Source: Erigeron canadensis (lineage: Eukaryota > Streptophyta > Magnoliopsida > Asterales > Asteraceae). From it: a stretch of 64,000 nucleotides of DNA. The translations under genes and the position numbers were made by a program. Each line of letters opens with the position of its first letter. Within the stretch, counting starts at the first letter, position 1. The DNA lies in the NCBI RefSeq assembly GCF_010389155.1, contig NC_057764.1, positions 43,408,275 through 43,472,274 of the forward strand, in the 5' to 3' direction. The notes beneath the pieces are model-generated. The model had not been told where the DNA came from, did no database searches, and worked only from the letters and a program-made list of their open reading frames with translations. Positions 32,235 through 45,200 of the stretch are shown piece by piece.

Positions 32235-34572
32235 TGGAAGTTTCCAATTATAAAAATATTATTTATACTATGCACATTACTATTATCATTAATGTTTTAT
32301 TAAGAAAAGTGATATTTATACAACAAATATTATTAGCTATTTACAACAAAGATACGCAATTTATTTACTACTATATATATATATACGTAATTCTAAATAT
32401 TTCGATTAAAATATATTAAATGGTTATATAATTATCATAAAATTTATAGGGTGGAAATTTTTATGATTTCATTTAACATTATTTAATTTTTATCATTTAT
32501 TACAAATCCAAATTTAAACCATAGAGTTTTGGTTTTATGATTTTTTTCCCCCGCATTTCTCTAAACTACTCTACTAGCTAGCGAAACAATGAAAGCTAGA
32601 AAGCTAGATCAACTTATTGAAATCATTCTCGATTTTACTCCAATTTACGAGTTTGACTTTCTAGAGTGACGTGTATTTTGAGTTTTTCCTTGGAATCATT
32701 TATAACGACTCATAATTAACATCTCGTAATATAGGTTATGTGCAGGATTTTACTATTATATGATGAGGTATTTCTAATATTAATCTTTTTACCAATACCT
32801 CGATGTAATTTTATATACACGTTGTATAATTAAGGTCATATTTATGGGAAAGCGCATCTAATAGAGTATAAGGTAATATAATATTTGTGTATAATAATTA
32901 ACTAGAAGATGATGGCTAGTTTAATTGATCAGAGACACTCCTACTTTTATTCAAGGTCTTGAGTTTGATTTTTAGGGATGACAATTCTTGAGATTTTTTA
33001 CTCTGAATATCTGTAACGTCATATGGTTAACATCTCGTTGTCGAGAGTACGTTCAAGACTTCATCATTAAACTGTAAAGTTTTCTTTATGTCGTGTTCCG
33101 GCTGAATGTTTGAAAAAAATTCGTTAACTATATATACCTGTTACAACAATTGAACAAGTTTTTTACACTAGCAATAACACTCAAAATTATTTTATGTATA
33201 TCCAAAAAAATAAAGTGGAGTATACTACAAGTATAAATAAATAACTTCATGTATTAAATATGGTGCAATATTAGGGTTTCAAAATTCTAATCAATGGCTT
33301 ATTGTCATAAAGATTAGATAACATATATATACTAATAATAAAATGCTTTCTAATGACAAATTTCATTTAGAAGATATGATAGATTATTGTATTTAGCTTT
33401 ATAAAAATGGATAAACAGAATTTTGAAGATAGAAAAGAATATCATGGTGTCGAGGCAGATATGTGGGGGTGGGATCCTGGCTGTCAATAACATGTTCTTT
33501 GTACATGGAAGTGTCTAGACTTCAATATTTTTAGTTTTTAAAATTTTTTTATTTTTTTTCAGAACAGCAATTTTCAAAAGTATTAAAACATATATGTCTT
33601 TTTATGATTGTCGTTTCAACCACCAAAGGGATATACTTGGTATGTGCCTACGTGGTTATGTTATCTTCTACATCATATATAGTTTTAAATCATATATAGT
33701 TTTAAAGAAGAAAGAAATATACATAACACCATACATCTGATTCAATCTAACAATCTGTTGTTTAACCTACAAAAGATTTAACTTTAATAATATATATATA
33801 CATATATATGTTTATTAATAATGAAATAATCATATCAGAGTCTATAGTTAATTTATACATCATACATTCTAAAAAACGACCATTTAATAAAGGCCGGGTT
33901 GGCGTTAGGGTCAATGTCCGACCAATAAAAAGTTAGCGTCAGGATCAACGCACAACCCCATATTGGATGCCCTTAGGTTTGTTTACCTCATTTCTTTTAG
34001 CATCAAATGTTACATTCGAATAGATGAATTAGGTGAAAGATGACATAAGTCATAATTAACTACTGGCATATTTAATCTTAATATCTTCCGAAGTTCCGAT
34101 AGGTTTAGAATTACATGATTTTTTTTTTATTTTTTATTTTTTATCATATATACTAGCCAAGAAAATTAGTAATTTACTGCTCATAATTCTAAGACGATAT
34201 TATGTCCGATACCGTACCTTTAATACTACATATTTTGACTTATGAGGATACTTTTTGGTTGTACTATCAAATGTTGTCAAACATATTCGTAGAAGTACTA
34301 TTGCTTATGCAAAAATATATAGGCAAAGCGATAGAAATTATTAAGTATGTAGAGATTTTTTTAGTTTCATCATTTGCAATGATATCCATGATATAATGTT
34401 CAAGGCTTCTAAGATACTAGTGAGCCTATCTTGATTGTATCAATGGGCCAGGTTTAGATTCAATAGTCACAAAAGGGAAGAGGTTTTCAAATGGCAATAT
34501 TTTTTTTTCAAGTGAGCTTATCCTGATTGTATTAATATTTCGATCTTGTATGTTAATACCTTGGGGCGACTA

Positions 34573-34841
34573 TCTATACTACTATATAAAGCAAACTGTC
34601 ATTCTTCTTTAAGTAATTAAAAACCTGAAATGACCATATTACCCTTCTTATTTATTCACTAATTTAAACATCTTTACCTATATACCTATAATTCCCTTAA
34701 TAAAATAAACTACAACATAGATTCTCCAATCCTTAAATAACCATATTAACCCTTACCACCGCACATCATCGCCACAATTGCCGCAGCCACACCTTTGTCG
34801 TTACCACCATCACCGTTGCATCGCGCGGACACCCTGTCTCG
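34573..34841 (+). mobile_element. Helitron-like relic A
   Basis: The 5' end TCTATACTACTATATAAAGC follows an A, as expected for the A|T insertion site. The interior has the family text ATTACCC...ATTCACTAATTTAAACATC and a CCACC-rich tail. The 3' end has GCATCGCGCGG, then nine bases, then CTCG followed by T. CTCG replaces the canonical CTAG, as in relic B. No Rep/helicase is present. Confidence 0.55.
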
Positions 34842-35390
34842 TATCATGAGTATAAAATATTTACAAAACACTTGCTTAAATAGCTAACATTTGCTTAAAA
34901 GAAAAAAGAAAAATTACCTTAATGGTCAAATTTGAAGAGCTATATCCAAATATAGACAACTACAAAAAAATTTATCACAATAGTCAAGATATTCTTACTA
35001 CCTACTCAAATAAGTAAGAAATACAAATAGTCAATTAAATAAAGAATACCAAAGGTTTTTATTGTGCCTCATGTGTGCACTAGTTTGTCATTTTTTTTTC
35101 TTCTATTTGTTGGTTTCATTGTATTCTCTTTTTTATTTTACAGAAGTTTTTTTTCCTATCTTTTACACTTTTTTTTACTAATAATTTCATCTAGTCGGAT
35201 GGCTCACGTAATATAGATAAGTTCACACATTGTTTAGTATCTGTGTAATCTTTATCATATGTATACATACTTTCATTTATCCATGAAAAAGACTCATTTA
35301 TATCAGTTTCAGTTTCCACCAAAAATGATATTTAAAAATAAAAAAAAAAACATTTTAAGTTTTTTTTATTTTATGGTGATAAAAGAAAAA

Positions 35391-35466
35391 GTTTAAAATG
35401 AATTCAAAATTTCAAAACATTTGATTATAAGTTTAAAAAATCTAAAGTTTTTGAATTCATTTTAAA
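35391..35466. repeat. Short inverted repeat
   Basis: GTTTAAAATGAATTCAAAA (35391-35409) is mirrored by TTTTGAATTCATTTTAAAC (about 35449-35467), with a loop of about 40 bp. It is AT-rich and too short to assign, and could be a small MITE remnant. Confidence 0.6.
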
Positions 35467-36285
35467 CATTTAAAACCTTTTTATGTATCAGCGCAAATAA
35501 TAAGGACCTTAATTGTATTTATTTTTTATAGGAATTACTCACTTTTGGAGATGTATTTAGTAAAAATGAAACTAAAATTACAAAAGAATTTTTTTTTACA
35601 AACAAGTGAAAATATATGTAAATAAAATTGGGATACTAACAAATATTAACCAATTAATTCACTATTGAGTAAAAAAGAAATACTCCGTACTAACAAATGT
35701 GTATATATGTATATAAGACACTAAATAAATATTTATACTAACAAATGATAAAGTCAAAGCTAATAAAACATTATGGATCCTACTTAGTGACATTTGTCAC
35801 ATTTTGATTGGTTATTTTCATTTATTACCAAAAATGTTAGGTGGTAAGAAACTTATGATCAAATATGTAAGTTTTTTTGTAAGTGTACAAAATTGGATAT
35901 ACACTCTCATAATTGACTATTTATGTAATTTTCCCTAAAAAAAACCTCTTATTTCCGTATAATCTAAACAAAAGAAAAATTATCCATTTAACAAGTCGTA
36001 TATACTCAATATTCTCCATAATGTCAGCTATTATCCCGAACATTGCAAGTTGCATTTCTTAGTGAACTATATCTTTTTTTAACGTTCTTCGGCACAAAAA
36101 AAGAAAGTAAAAATACATCATACTCCTTTTTGCTTGGAAGGGACGAGCCCACTTGATAATGAAGACTGGTTATTATTAAAAGCATAATAAGGAAACATAA
36201 TGAACAACTTTGGGCCACAAAGTGCACCGACCATCTTCTTTAAATAATGAGAGTAGTTTTGGTTGGTATATCGTGGTCATACTTA

Positions 36286-36529
36286 GAGCACTTTTTACTA
36301 TTTCATTAAACTTTTTATAACTTTTTTTATCATTTGAGTGAAAAGCTTTTTTTCCAATAGCTTGAAGAATTTCAAGTTTTTGAAAGAATTTTACATACTC
36401 TCTTCTTTGTTTCATAATTAAAAAGCATTTAAATGACTTTTTTTTAAGGTTTAACAATTGGAGCAATAGGCTGATGAAAAGCTTTTTAAAAAAAGCTTTT
36501 AGCCAATAACTTGACCATTGGAGGTGCTC
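36286..36529. mobile_element. Tourist-like MITE
   Basis: GAGCAC at 36286 and GTGCTC ending at 36529 are inverted termini, flanked by an exact TTA duplication (36283-36285 and 36530-36532). The TTA target, the 244-bp size and the GAGCA...CCAATGG-type end fit Tourist/Harbinger MITEs. Inner repeats of AAAAAGCTTTTT lie near both ends. The minus-strand frames inside it have no recognisable domain. Confidence 0.65.
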
Positions 36530-36580
36530 TTAGGAGTAGTTCCTACTTCCTACAATATTGTCAATCACCAATTCTAAATA

Positions 36581-36970
36581 TCTCTATTATATTATAAAGC
36601 AAAAATTACTTTCAACATTTACTTTCCTAAAATGTCCCTTATATATTATATATTTATCTAAAATAACTATATTACTCTTTCTCTCTCCTCAAATCTCAAC
36701 CAATCATTTTTTTTCTCTCCTCCATAAATCATAAATTCCTTCAATTCATTCAAAAAATTTTATCTCAAAAACCGTACATCGATAAATCATAAAAATTATA
36801 TGGGTGTTCTTAAAATTTCATGCTCTTTCATTAGAGATGTCATTCGATATACTTTCGACGAATTTTTAAATATAAGGGCGAAGCCCGTACGGCTAAGGCA
36901 TTTGGCTATCACACTCTATGACCTATCACCCCATCATTTTACCGCCGCAACGCGCGAGTACTTACTCTCG
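36581..36970 (+). mobile_element. Helitron-like relic B
   Basis: The element starts TCTCTATTATATTATAAAGC after an A (36580) and ends GCAACGCGCG, then a short spacer, then CTCG (36967-36970) followed by T. The start, the GC-rich terminal hairpin remnant and the spacing to the end match relics A and C. It is non-autonomous. Confidence 0.55.
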
Positions 36971-37030
36971 TAAATACATATATGGAATCTCTTACATATG
37001 CATATGTTAATTATACACTTATATATACTA

Positions 37031-37243
37031 CTCCATCCGTCCCAATTTAAATGTCACGTTGACTAACTTTGACCGTAAATAACTTTATTTGTACTATATA
37101 GTAGTTGATGAAACTTATATGAACGAAAAGTACATTAAAAACTCAATCCATTCATATATTTTATATCAAGTGTTACATGATACAAACAAAGTTATTTACG
37201 GTCAAAGTTAGTCAACGTGACATTTAAATTGGGACGGAAGGAG
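37031..37243. mobile_element. Stowaway-like MITE
   Basis: The left end CTCCATCCGTCCCAATTTAA and the right end, reverse-complemented CTCCTTCCGTCCCAATTTAA, are flanked by TA (37029-37030 and 37244-37245). About 65 bp of each end are inverted copies (GTCACGTTGACTAACTTTGA). TA duplication and CTCC(C/A)TCCGTCCC ends are the Stowaway (Tc1/mariner) hallmarks. Confidence 0.85.
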
Positions 37244-38440
37244 TATACTAGTAGTAGTGTGTCTTTATCAGTAAGTGGCCAGTATAGTCAAGCATTTTTA
37301 GGCCATTTTTTTTTTTAACAGGGTCAAGTTTTTTGTAAATATGAACAACAATATTCAATCCAATGAATGTTCATGTTGATTGTATTGGTCAACTCTTAAC
37401 CGGATGTTTTTATGACTTTTTTGGTTAATTCAATATTTCTACCCGACCTTGATCTTCAATTCACAAACGACGGACGACGACTATTTATCCCTTATCAAGT
37501 ATACCATATTCGTAGATGATCGTAACATGCTAGATAATTGGAATACTTTATAGACAACTGAAATGAATTTAAATGTTTTAGACTAATTACTAATATTAAT
37601 AGCTATGGTATGATTTCTTATATCCTCCATTTAAAAACTAAAAGATATGACAGTTTTGAACCAAGACATGACTATGAAACTTCGGTGATAGATAATTAGA
37701 AAAGCTAAAAAACCAACACATCTGTGACTCGAAAAAATATATAAACGACCAAACATATACGAGTAGCTTAATTTGAACCAAGAATTATTTCACGATAACC
37801 TTTCTCCGTGAACCATCTAATTTTAAGTAATCATTGGCTTTTTTAAAAGTTTATGATCGCTAAATACAGTAGCATTTGTGACAAATTGTGTGGGTTCTAT
37901 ATATTCGTATGAAAGACGAATAACCAAGTCTTTATTTCCCAAATTCCTACAATAGAATCAACATGTTTAACAGAATTTGGACTCATAATTAGTCTTAAGA
38001 GACCAAATCTAAGCTCTACACCAACTTCAATTCAATTCACTCCCCTCAAGTTTTAATGACAAGTTACGAGTATATCATAAGGGAAAAGGAGTGGTCACTG
38101 GTGACCCTTCTCTCCATACTTTACTACTTTTCTACATCATCACTAACTAATAAAAATCTTTCACCTTAATTTTTTCCAATCTTCTTCAAACTTTCTCAAA
38201 TCACTGACGCCACTTTCTCCAAACTTCCTCAAATCTCTACCTCATCATTTCTTTTTCATTTATTTTGAATACTGTATCATTTCAAAAACTATATAAACAT
38301 ATATACCTCATCATTTCTTTCTCCTCTCTCATGCGGTGAAGAACCCCGATTTGACCACTCGATCTCCATCGATAAAGTGGTGGCGGTGGTGTATCCGTGC
38401 GGCGCCACTAGCAGAGAACATGTTTACCGCTTCCACTCCT

Positions 38441-38460
38441 CCCCCCCCCCCCCCCCCCCC
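38441..38460. repeat. Run of 20 cytosines
   Basis: CTCCT is followed by 20 Cs, next to a CGGTGGCGGTGG-type GC-rich patch. It could form an i-motif/G-quadruplex pair. The length may be affected by sequencing error. Confidence 0.85.
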
Positions 38461-38714
38461 TAAGTTGCTTATATATAAGGTAAAATAAAACAAGTATTGA
38501 AGTAAAACAAATAAACAATAGGTTTACTTTCACTAAAAATTACCATGCATCATGAAAACATCGTGCATTAATATATATTTGTCCTTCATACATTAATTTT
38601 ATCATGATCTAAGGATCAAGATATTGTCTTATTTATTTTATTTTAATAGTTGTTTTATAATAACCAACCCTTATATACTACTTGTATTATATATATATAT
38701 ATATAGTATATATA

Positions 38715-39101
38715 GGGAGACAATCAAATAAGAACAGTTTTAAAATAAGAACGGTGAGAACACTTAAAAAACATCATTTTGATGCATTAAAAGTCCATAA
38801 AACTAACATAGTGCTTAACTAACTATCATTATTTAAGTGTTTAACAACACATTGATCCGCCAAAATCGAAAAAATCACGTTTTTTGGTGGATGCATTATT
38901 TTGAAGAATATGCATCCAAGATGGATGCACAAAACAAAAAATATGACTTTCTTGATTTTGACATGCCAATGTGTTGTTATACACTTAAATAATGATAATT
39001 AGTTAAGCACTAAGTTAGTTTTATGGACTTTTAATGCATCAAAATGATGTTTTTTAAGTGTTCTCACCGTTCTTATTTTAAGATTGTTCTCACTGGAGTG
39101 T

Positions 39102-39106
<5 letters not shown>
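38715..39106. mobile_element. MITE with about 150-bp inverted arms
   Basis: The left arm contains AAGAACGGTGAGAACACTTA, then AAAAACATCATTTTGATGCA and AGTCCATAAAACTAAC. The right arm carries the same text inverted, ending AACACTTAAAAAACATC... and GGTAACACTCCAGTGAGAAC. The two arms pair over most of the 392 bp around a short centre with ATGCATCC repeats. TATATATA tracts flank both sides and may be the target. The superfamily is uncertain (Mutator-like is possible). Confidence 0.75.
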
Positions 39107-39132
<26 letters not shown>

Positions 39133-39839
39133 GTATTCTCAAAAAATATATATTTCATGTACATTTAAGCCAGGTTAATAATATATTATTGCTAATAATA
39201 TATATTGTCTAATACTGTGTGTCATGAACAAGGTTAAAATTCAAATTTCAAGACGTTATTTTACCAATATACCAAAGAACTTATCTTTAACATATAAGAT
39301 TTTGATGCTGATGAGTGACGACATATTATCACACACTTAATAAGTTGCACTTTAGTTTAATCAGGTTTTCTTGCATGTAAGCCAAGGTTTGAGGTTTCAA
39401 GAGCGTTTGGATGTATTTGGATTTTAGGAGACTCAGGTTTGAGTCCTAAAAGGTAAAGTTTTCTCATAATATATTGTCGTGCATTTAGATTTTAGGCGGA
39501 CTATTAAAGGGTTTTTCTTTCTACTAAGTATTGAGTGAAAAGACTCTCTAATATGGACCGATTAAGACAAAGTTTTTTGTTGTGATATTCGATCTTAAAA
39601 AAAAAAAAAAAAAAAAGCATGTTAGAAATAAATTAATCAATAACTAATCCTTATATATGTTATCAAAGTATTAATACAATGCAACATCAGAAACCTAATA
39701 AAGTATAATCATTAATCAATGTTCAAGTTAACGCTTGATATCATCGGACCACAGGCCTGATATGTATACCCACCATTAATTGGGCTATATTTGTGGCCCG
39801 TGTTTATTGGTTAATCACTTAACGACTTAATCTTGGTTA

Positions 39840-40382
39840 TCTCTACTACTTATAAAAATTATAACACATTCTCTCATAACATTTTTAAACACTCTCTCTC
39901 ATAAAAATGATCCTAAACGAAATGACTATTCTACCCTTAATGAATTAATTAATTAATTTTCTCTTTTATTCATTAATTTAAACATCTCCACATAAAATAC
40001 TTATAATACCCTTAATGAAATAATTTATACTATTTATAAAAATTATAACACACTCTCTCATAACACTTTTCAACACTCTCTCTCATAAAAATGTCCCTAT
40101 ACAAAATGACTATTTTACCCTTAATTAATTAATTAATTCTCCCTTTTACTCATTAATTTAAACATCTTCACTTAAAATACCTATAATACCCTTAATGAAA
40201 TAATTTATAACATAAACCTATCAACTCTTAAAATAACTACACTACCCCTTTTACATTAATTATTTTAACAATAACAACCACACCGCCGCCACCCGTCACG
40301 CCACCACCACTACCAACCACTGCCGCCAACACTACATTGCCGCTACTATCACCACCGCCGCATTGCGCGGGTAAAACGCTAG
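39840..40382 (+). mobile_element. Helitron-like element C
   Basis: The 5' end TCTCTACTACTTATAAAAAT follows A (39839). The 3' end is CCGCCGCATTGCGCGGG, a short hairpin, then eight bases, then CTAG (40379-40382) followed by T. These are the textbook Helitron ends (5' TC, 3' hairpin plus CTAG, A|T target). The 543-bp interior is non-coding, contains an internal tandem duplication of about 183 bp, and ends in a CCACCGCC-rich stretch. Confidence 0.8.
39846..40209. repeat. Internal tandem duplication in Helitron C
   Basis: Two copies of about 183 bp lie head to tail (about 39846-40028 and 40029-40209). They share TTATAAAAATTATAACACA, CACTCTCTCTCATAAAAATG, TTCATTAATTTAAACATC (first copy; CTCATTAATTT in the second) and ATAATACCCTTAATGAAATA. 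Confidence 0.85.
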
Positions 40383-40411
40383 TAGTAATATAGGTAGATG
40401 TTTTTTTGGGA

Positions 40412-41168
40412 GAGAATTTCATATATACCTAATTTCAACATACTAATTACAGATATACCAAATGAAAACTAGAAATTTCATATTTACCCAACTTTATATA
40501 ATATTTAATCATATATATCCATTCTATTATAGAGTTAATTAGAACACAATTTACATCACTGATTTCCCTAATTGACCTTAAGAATAAAAAAAAATACATT
40601 TCCTAACTAACAACCAAGTACAACCATCTCGAATGGTGGTTCTAATCAATGTTTCCTCAATCCAAAAGAACACAAGCCACCACACACCCATTATCCCAAG
40701 TTCATGTACAACCATCTCAAACACGCACTCCTCCAAAATCTCATTTAGATCATTGTTACCTCTCACTAAAACCAAAAGGCCAACTAAAATTACGAATAAA
40801 AAGTTTCCAAACGATTCAGGAGACATAACAAATGTGAAAGAAGCAGGAAGGCATGTCTGTGTGGTTAAGGAATTTTCGATTGAATTTATAAAGCTAAGAA
40901 GACGAAATGATATAAAAGTAAAAAAAAAAGGAAGACATTGTTGAAATAATGGTTGATGCATTCTATTGATGAAGAAATGATGCATCTGAATTGTCATGAG
41001 AGATGAAATTATGAAATCTGCTAATTGGTGGGAGGATCTTCCTAGTAATTTTGTGATTCGGGTATGTTTGATAGAAAGTTATATAAAGTTGGGTAAATAT
41101 GAAATTTTTAATTTTCAGTGGATATATATGTAATTAGAATTTTAAAGTTGGGTTTATATGAAATTTTC
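40412..41168. mobile_element. TIR element with ~90-bp ends, possibly Mutator-like
   Basis: The left end GAGAATTTCATATATACCTA and the right end, reverse-complemented GAAAATTTCATATAAACCCA, continue as inverted copies for about 90 bp (to GAAATTTCATATTTACCCAA and CTTTATATAA). The arms are about 80 percent alike by eye. Long TIRs suggest a MULE, but the flanks are T-rich and no clear 9-bp duplication can be read. The interior (about 40570-41050) is less AT-rich and holds open frames on both strands (a 103-codon plus frame at 40633 and a 139-codon minus frame at 40578). I recognise neither; a captured host fragment is possible. Confidence 0.6.
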
Positions 41169-42252
41169 TTTTTTTTTTCTCTTTCAATCAAATGCTGTTT
41201 TTTATATGGAAAAAGTTATTATACCTATATAAAATGTTCATAAACTATTTATCCAAAGTTCACAAAACAATAATTAAATAAAAAAAAATATAAAATAAAC
41301 ATCTGTATGTTGTAGAAACAAAACATTAATAGTAATTTTTAAAAAATAAAAAAGAGAAACAACGACACATGAAATATTAGCATTTTACTACTTTATTTTT
41401 GTAGAAGTGTTTTTGACTATAATCTTAGGATAAATATAGAGGGCTATGCTCCCCACTTGCAGATACTTATAAGTTACATCCACCCCTGCATGGTTTGAAA
41501 ACAAAATTTTTTTTGTTAACTACTTAAGTTAGATTAATTGGCCACCTACTAATTACAACACAAGGCTGTTTTCACATAAAGAGGTCTCAAGTTTAAGTAT
41601 CATTCATGAAATCTTTTCAGGATAATTCTTTTAACGTGAACATGAATCTTTATAGACTGTAAATCATAAATTCATAATTTGAGCTCCGCTAACTACCAGT
41701 TGGATGTTGCGGTTTCCCTCAAAGGTGGTATCGAAGAATTGTGAATCGCGCTTTAAGTTTAATATATTGCCTTATTAAATGTTACTCTGAGGAACAATTT
41801 AGATTTTTTTTTTCTTCTCACTTTTTAGTGGTTATAGTTGCTAACTTTTAATTATTAAATTATATTAAATCCAAACTGATGGGCTAGAATCAAAATCAAT
41901 ACCACGAGTACTAAATAAGTCTATCAATGCTTAGAAGCATGTAACAGGTTCTTCTTTAGACGTCATGTTGAAGCTTCGGTAAGTAAAATTCTAAACCGGT
42001 AAAAAGAAAAAAAAAAAAAACATTATCAGCATCGTGAATGATATCAACAAAATATACTTATAATATGAAAAGTGCCTCCGGCCTCCCTCCTAAATTTGGG
42101 GTTTACAGTGAATAATAAATGAAAAAAGCTTTTTATCTTCAATTTCTAGTGTGAAAAGGGAAACAATTCCAATCATCTCTTTTGATTGATTATCTCCTCC
42201 GTCACCGGTGCCCTCAATCTCGCCGGCGCCGCCGTATCAAATTCTAATTCCG

Positions 42253-45200
42253 ATGAGAGAAACCCTAGCATCAACTCCACCAATTGAAGAAACAGCCTGG
42301 ATTCATTCTCACCAAACATTATCTCCTCGCTGGCAATCCAACACTCTTTCTCCACTGGTACAACCTCTATTTCTAATATCCATTACTTTTACATTAATAT
42401 TGTTATACATACGATATTAGGCATATGATAGAGATAGGATTTGAATGATTTCATTTGATTAGTTGTATATATTATATATACATACATGAGGTTAGAGGAG
42501 AATATCATACTTTGTAACTGCCTAACTAACTTGTCTAACAACCTAAAAAACTATTTATATGTCTATCATTCATATGCTAGAAAAAATATTAAAGGAAATA
42601 TCTTCGCTTTTAGGCTCAAGACCGTTAAATATTAAATGATATTAATACAGAAGAAATTTTTAACAAATTATCGGGTTGGTGCTTGATTTAAGTCATACAA
42701 GGACTTGTTGAACTTGCGGACTAGAGAAAGTTTAGAAAATGTTGACACATGACTTTACTTACCCGTGTTGATCTATGTTTGTATACAAGTCTTCAATTAC
42801 ATATATTTATGTAATCAGGCATTAGACACATTCATTTGACAAATTTTACTACTATTCATGCGTTGTAGCTGTTGCTAGCAAGAATTTTAGCTTAAACGTG
42901 TTTGAAGTAGGTGCAAAGGTTTCTTCGCCCCAAAGTCTTCCGTTATTTCTTTGAATAATATCATTAAATCAAGCATGGTTGTAAAGATTGAAAGACAATG
43001 TTTGGCTTTTTTACCATGAGGAAGGGAAAAAAGTAGGCTCCCGTTATGAGTTAGCTTCTAGATCTCTCAACTTTTCAATCATGGTCTTTGACAACTTCTT
43101 AAATTTGTGTGGGACTAGTTTGAGCTAGAAGGGCACACAATAAGTCCCAGTATTGAGGCATGATATCTAAAGTAGATACTTGATTAGCCATGAAACGGTT
43201 GAGATTTAAGTAATGAAGAAGTAGACGAGCACGAGCTACTAATATAAGAAAAAGATGCCAGTTCTGCAGGAGTAGGATAGTTGTTATCATTTGGAGTAGT
43301 AGCTTAAACAAAGTAACAAACAATCGTCCAAATAACCAACGAGGTGACCTGGTTAGTAAGTCGGTAGAGAATGAAACAATTTAGACAAACAAATTGTTGA
43401 AAGAACAAATCAAAGGTGACCGAGGTAAGGAAATTGGGAGACTATGATGAAATTTTATACAAATTAGAAAAGGAAAAATGTGTTCATAGAATTTTATGTC
43501 TCTGCAAACAAAAAGATGAGGAATGAGCTCTTAGGTTATATGGTTTTTTACGTTTTCGGGTGTTGAGGATAGCCCCTAAAAACACAAGGTACTTCAATTG
43601 GTAAAAATCTTCGTACTTTTAGAAATACTCTAGCCGCTGCAAAAGATGCAAACATTCTCAAATGATCGAAAGAGGGTGTGTTATTGAGAAGAACTGCCTA
43701 TCCGAGTATCCGGTTCTATAGTTAAGCACTGAAGAGTGGCTGTAGCGTTACAATCTCCTTAGAATGTAATGGAAGATGAACATGAAATCTCAAGCCACCT
43801 CTAAAACATGTCTGTGTTTCCTTACTGATCTTCCATTTTTCCGAGATGTATCTACAAAAGATGTTTAATGAATAATGCTGTAACCTTCCAAAATGTACCA
43901 CATACAAACTCATCTGCATGATCTGACATTTTTGACTTAGAGTTGAATTGAATATGGAAGAACTTCAAGCAGATTTTTCACACTTGAAATAGTGAACTAA
44001 GAAAAACCCCGAGTGGCCTTACTGTAGTCATCTACTAGACTATTAGAGTAAAAATATATCTAAAATTATCAAGTGAACTTACTGTAGTCAACTTATTAGG
44101 CGCCCGAACATTACTACAATCAAATGAAGCACACTAGATGCATTATGCATGAGATTCACTAAGATTATATGGTAATTAATAAAATTTTGTCATGCGAGAT
44201 GACTAATGTATCGCCATCAACAACCACTTTAGGTAACCAGAAAAAAAGGTTTCAACTTTCAAATTGAAGTAGTAAGGACCTAGTCTATGATTCCAAAGAG
44301 TGCAAGTGTGCTTACAAGCATTAGGCCATTAGCTATCTTATTGAAAAGCCTAGTAGGATAAGAAAATATAATTTCTTGGCTTTATCTGAACGAGAAGCAA
44401 TCAAGGACGCCAGCCTGTCATCAATAAATTGCAGTTGCACATTGAGTAGAAAGTGTAAACAGAGCCAACACCTTCATTGCTGCCAAGCCCTGAATAGCAT
44501 AAAAGGCGGATAGAGAATAACAACCAATTTACTAATTTTTGTGAGTTTAGTATGGAGTAATAGACAACAGATTGAGTTCAAAGTAAGGAACTAGCTATGT
44601 ATCTTTGAGAACAAGAAAACTTGGCGGAGAAACACTGCCAACATGAGAACTTATGAGATGCGAGAAAGAGGATTAGAAAGATTCTGGTGATTGAAAAATA
44701 CAGTAGATAGTTAGATACAATTGTTTATATCTACATACATAACTACTTGACAACCTACCCACATAATTGTAGCTGTCTAACTAACTTGTCAAACAACCTA
44801 CTCAACTATTTACACTTTATTGCTTTTAATATCTACAAATTTACCACGTTAAGATATGCAGTCTTTTGCCTTATCAAGTTACCACACATGTGACAGACTG
44901 ACAGCTCCATGCACCTTTGATGAGTGTTGGACTCTCTCAACCACTTATCAGTGTGAGAGTCATTTGCCTGATAAGAATAAAATGTTACACTCAGGATTAG
45001 GGATGGTTTCCGGTACGGAACTGTACCGAAACCGACAAATACCGAAACCGAAATCGACCCAAAGTGAGAACCGAATACCGTACCGATTACATAGGTACGG
45101 TACCTGTACAGCACCGGTATTTCGGTTTTATCCCGATTTGGTACCGAATTTTGACTCTCATTAGGATGAAAGAGGATGGGGTTTTCGTGGGTTTTACTTC

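Larger units (their letters stand above)
32235..42252. other. Ten-kb gene-poor stretch rich in small transposons
   Basis: I found no host gene between the TIP2 promoter and PEX2. Listed separately are three Helitron-like relics, one Tourist-like and one Stowaway-like MITE, a MITE with long inverted repeats, a TIR element of 757 bp, a poly-C run and an inverted repeat. The stretches 32235-34572, 34842-35390, 37244-38440, 39107-39839 and 41169-42100 hold AT-rich sequence in which I recognise nothing. Confidence 0.5.

Noticed and set aside
36024..36466. Two overlapping minus-strand frames of 67 and 96 codons
   Set aside because: They run through the TTA-flanked MITE and its A/T-rich arms; composition explains the open frames.
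40578..40997. 139-codon minus-strand frame with hydrophobic content
   Set aside because: It overlaps an equally open plus-strand frame inside a TIR element and matches no family known to me; not called as a gene.
43099..43323. Minus-strand frame in PEX2 intron 1 vaguely like a retroelement gag
   Set aside because: No zinc knuckle, protease or integrase motif was found; similarity is too weak to claim.
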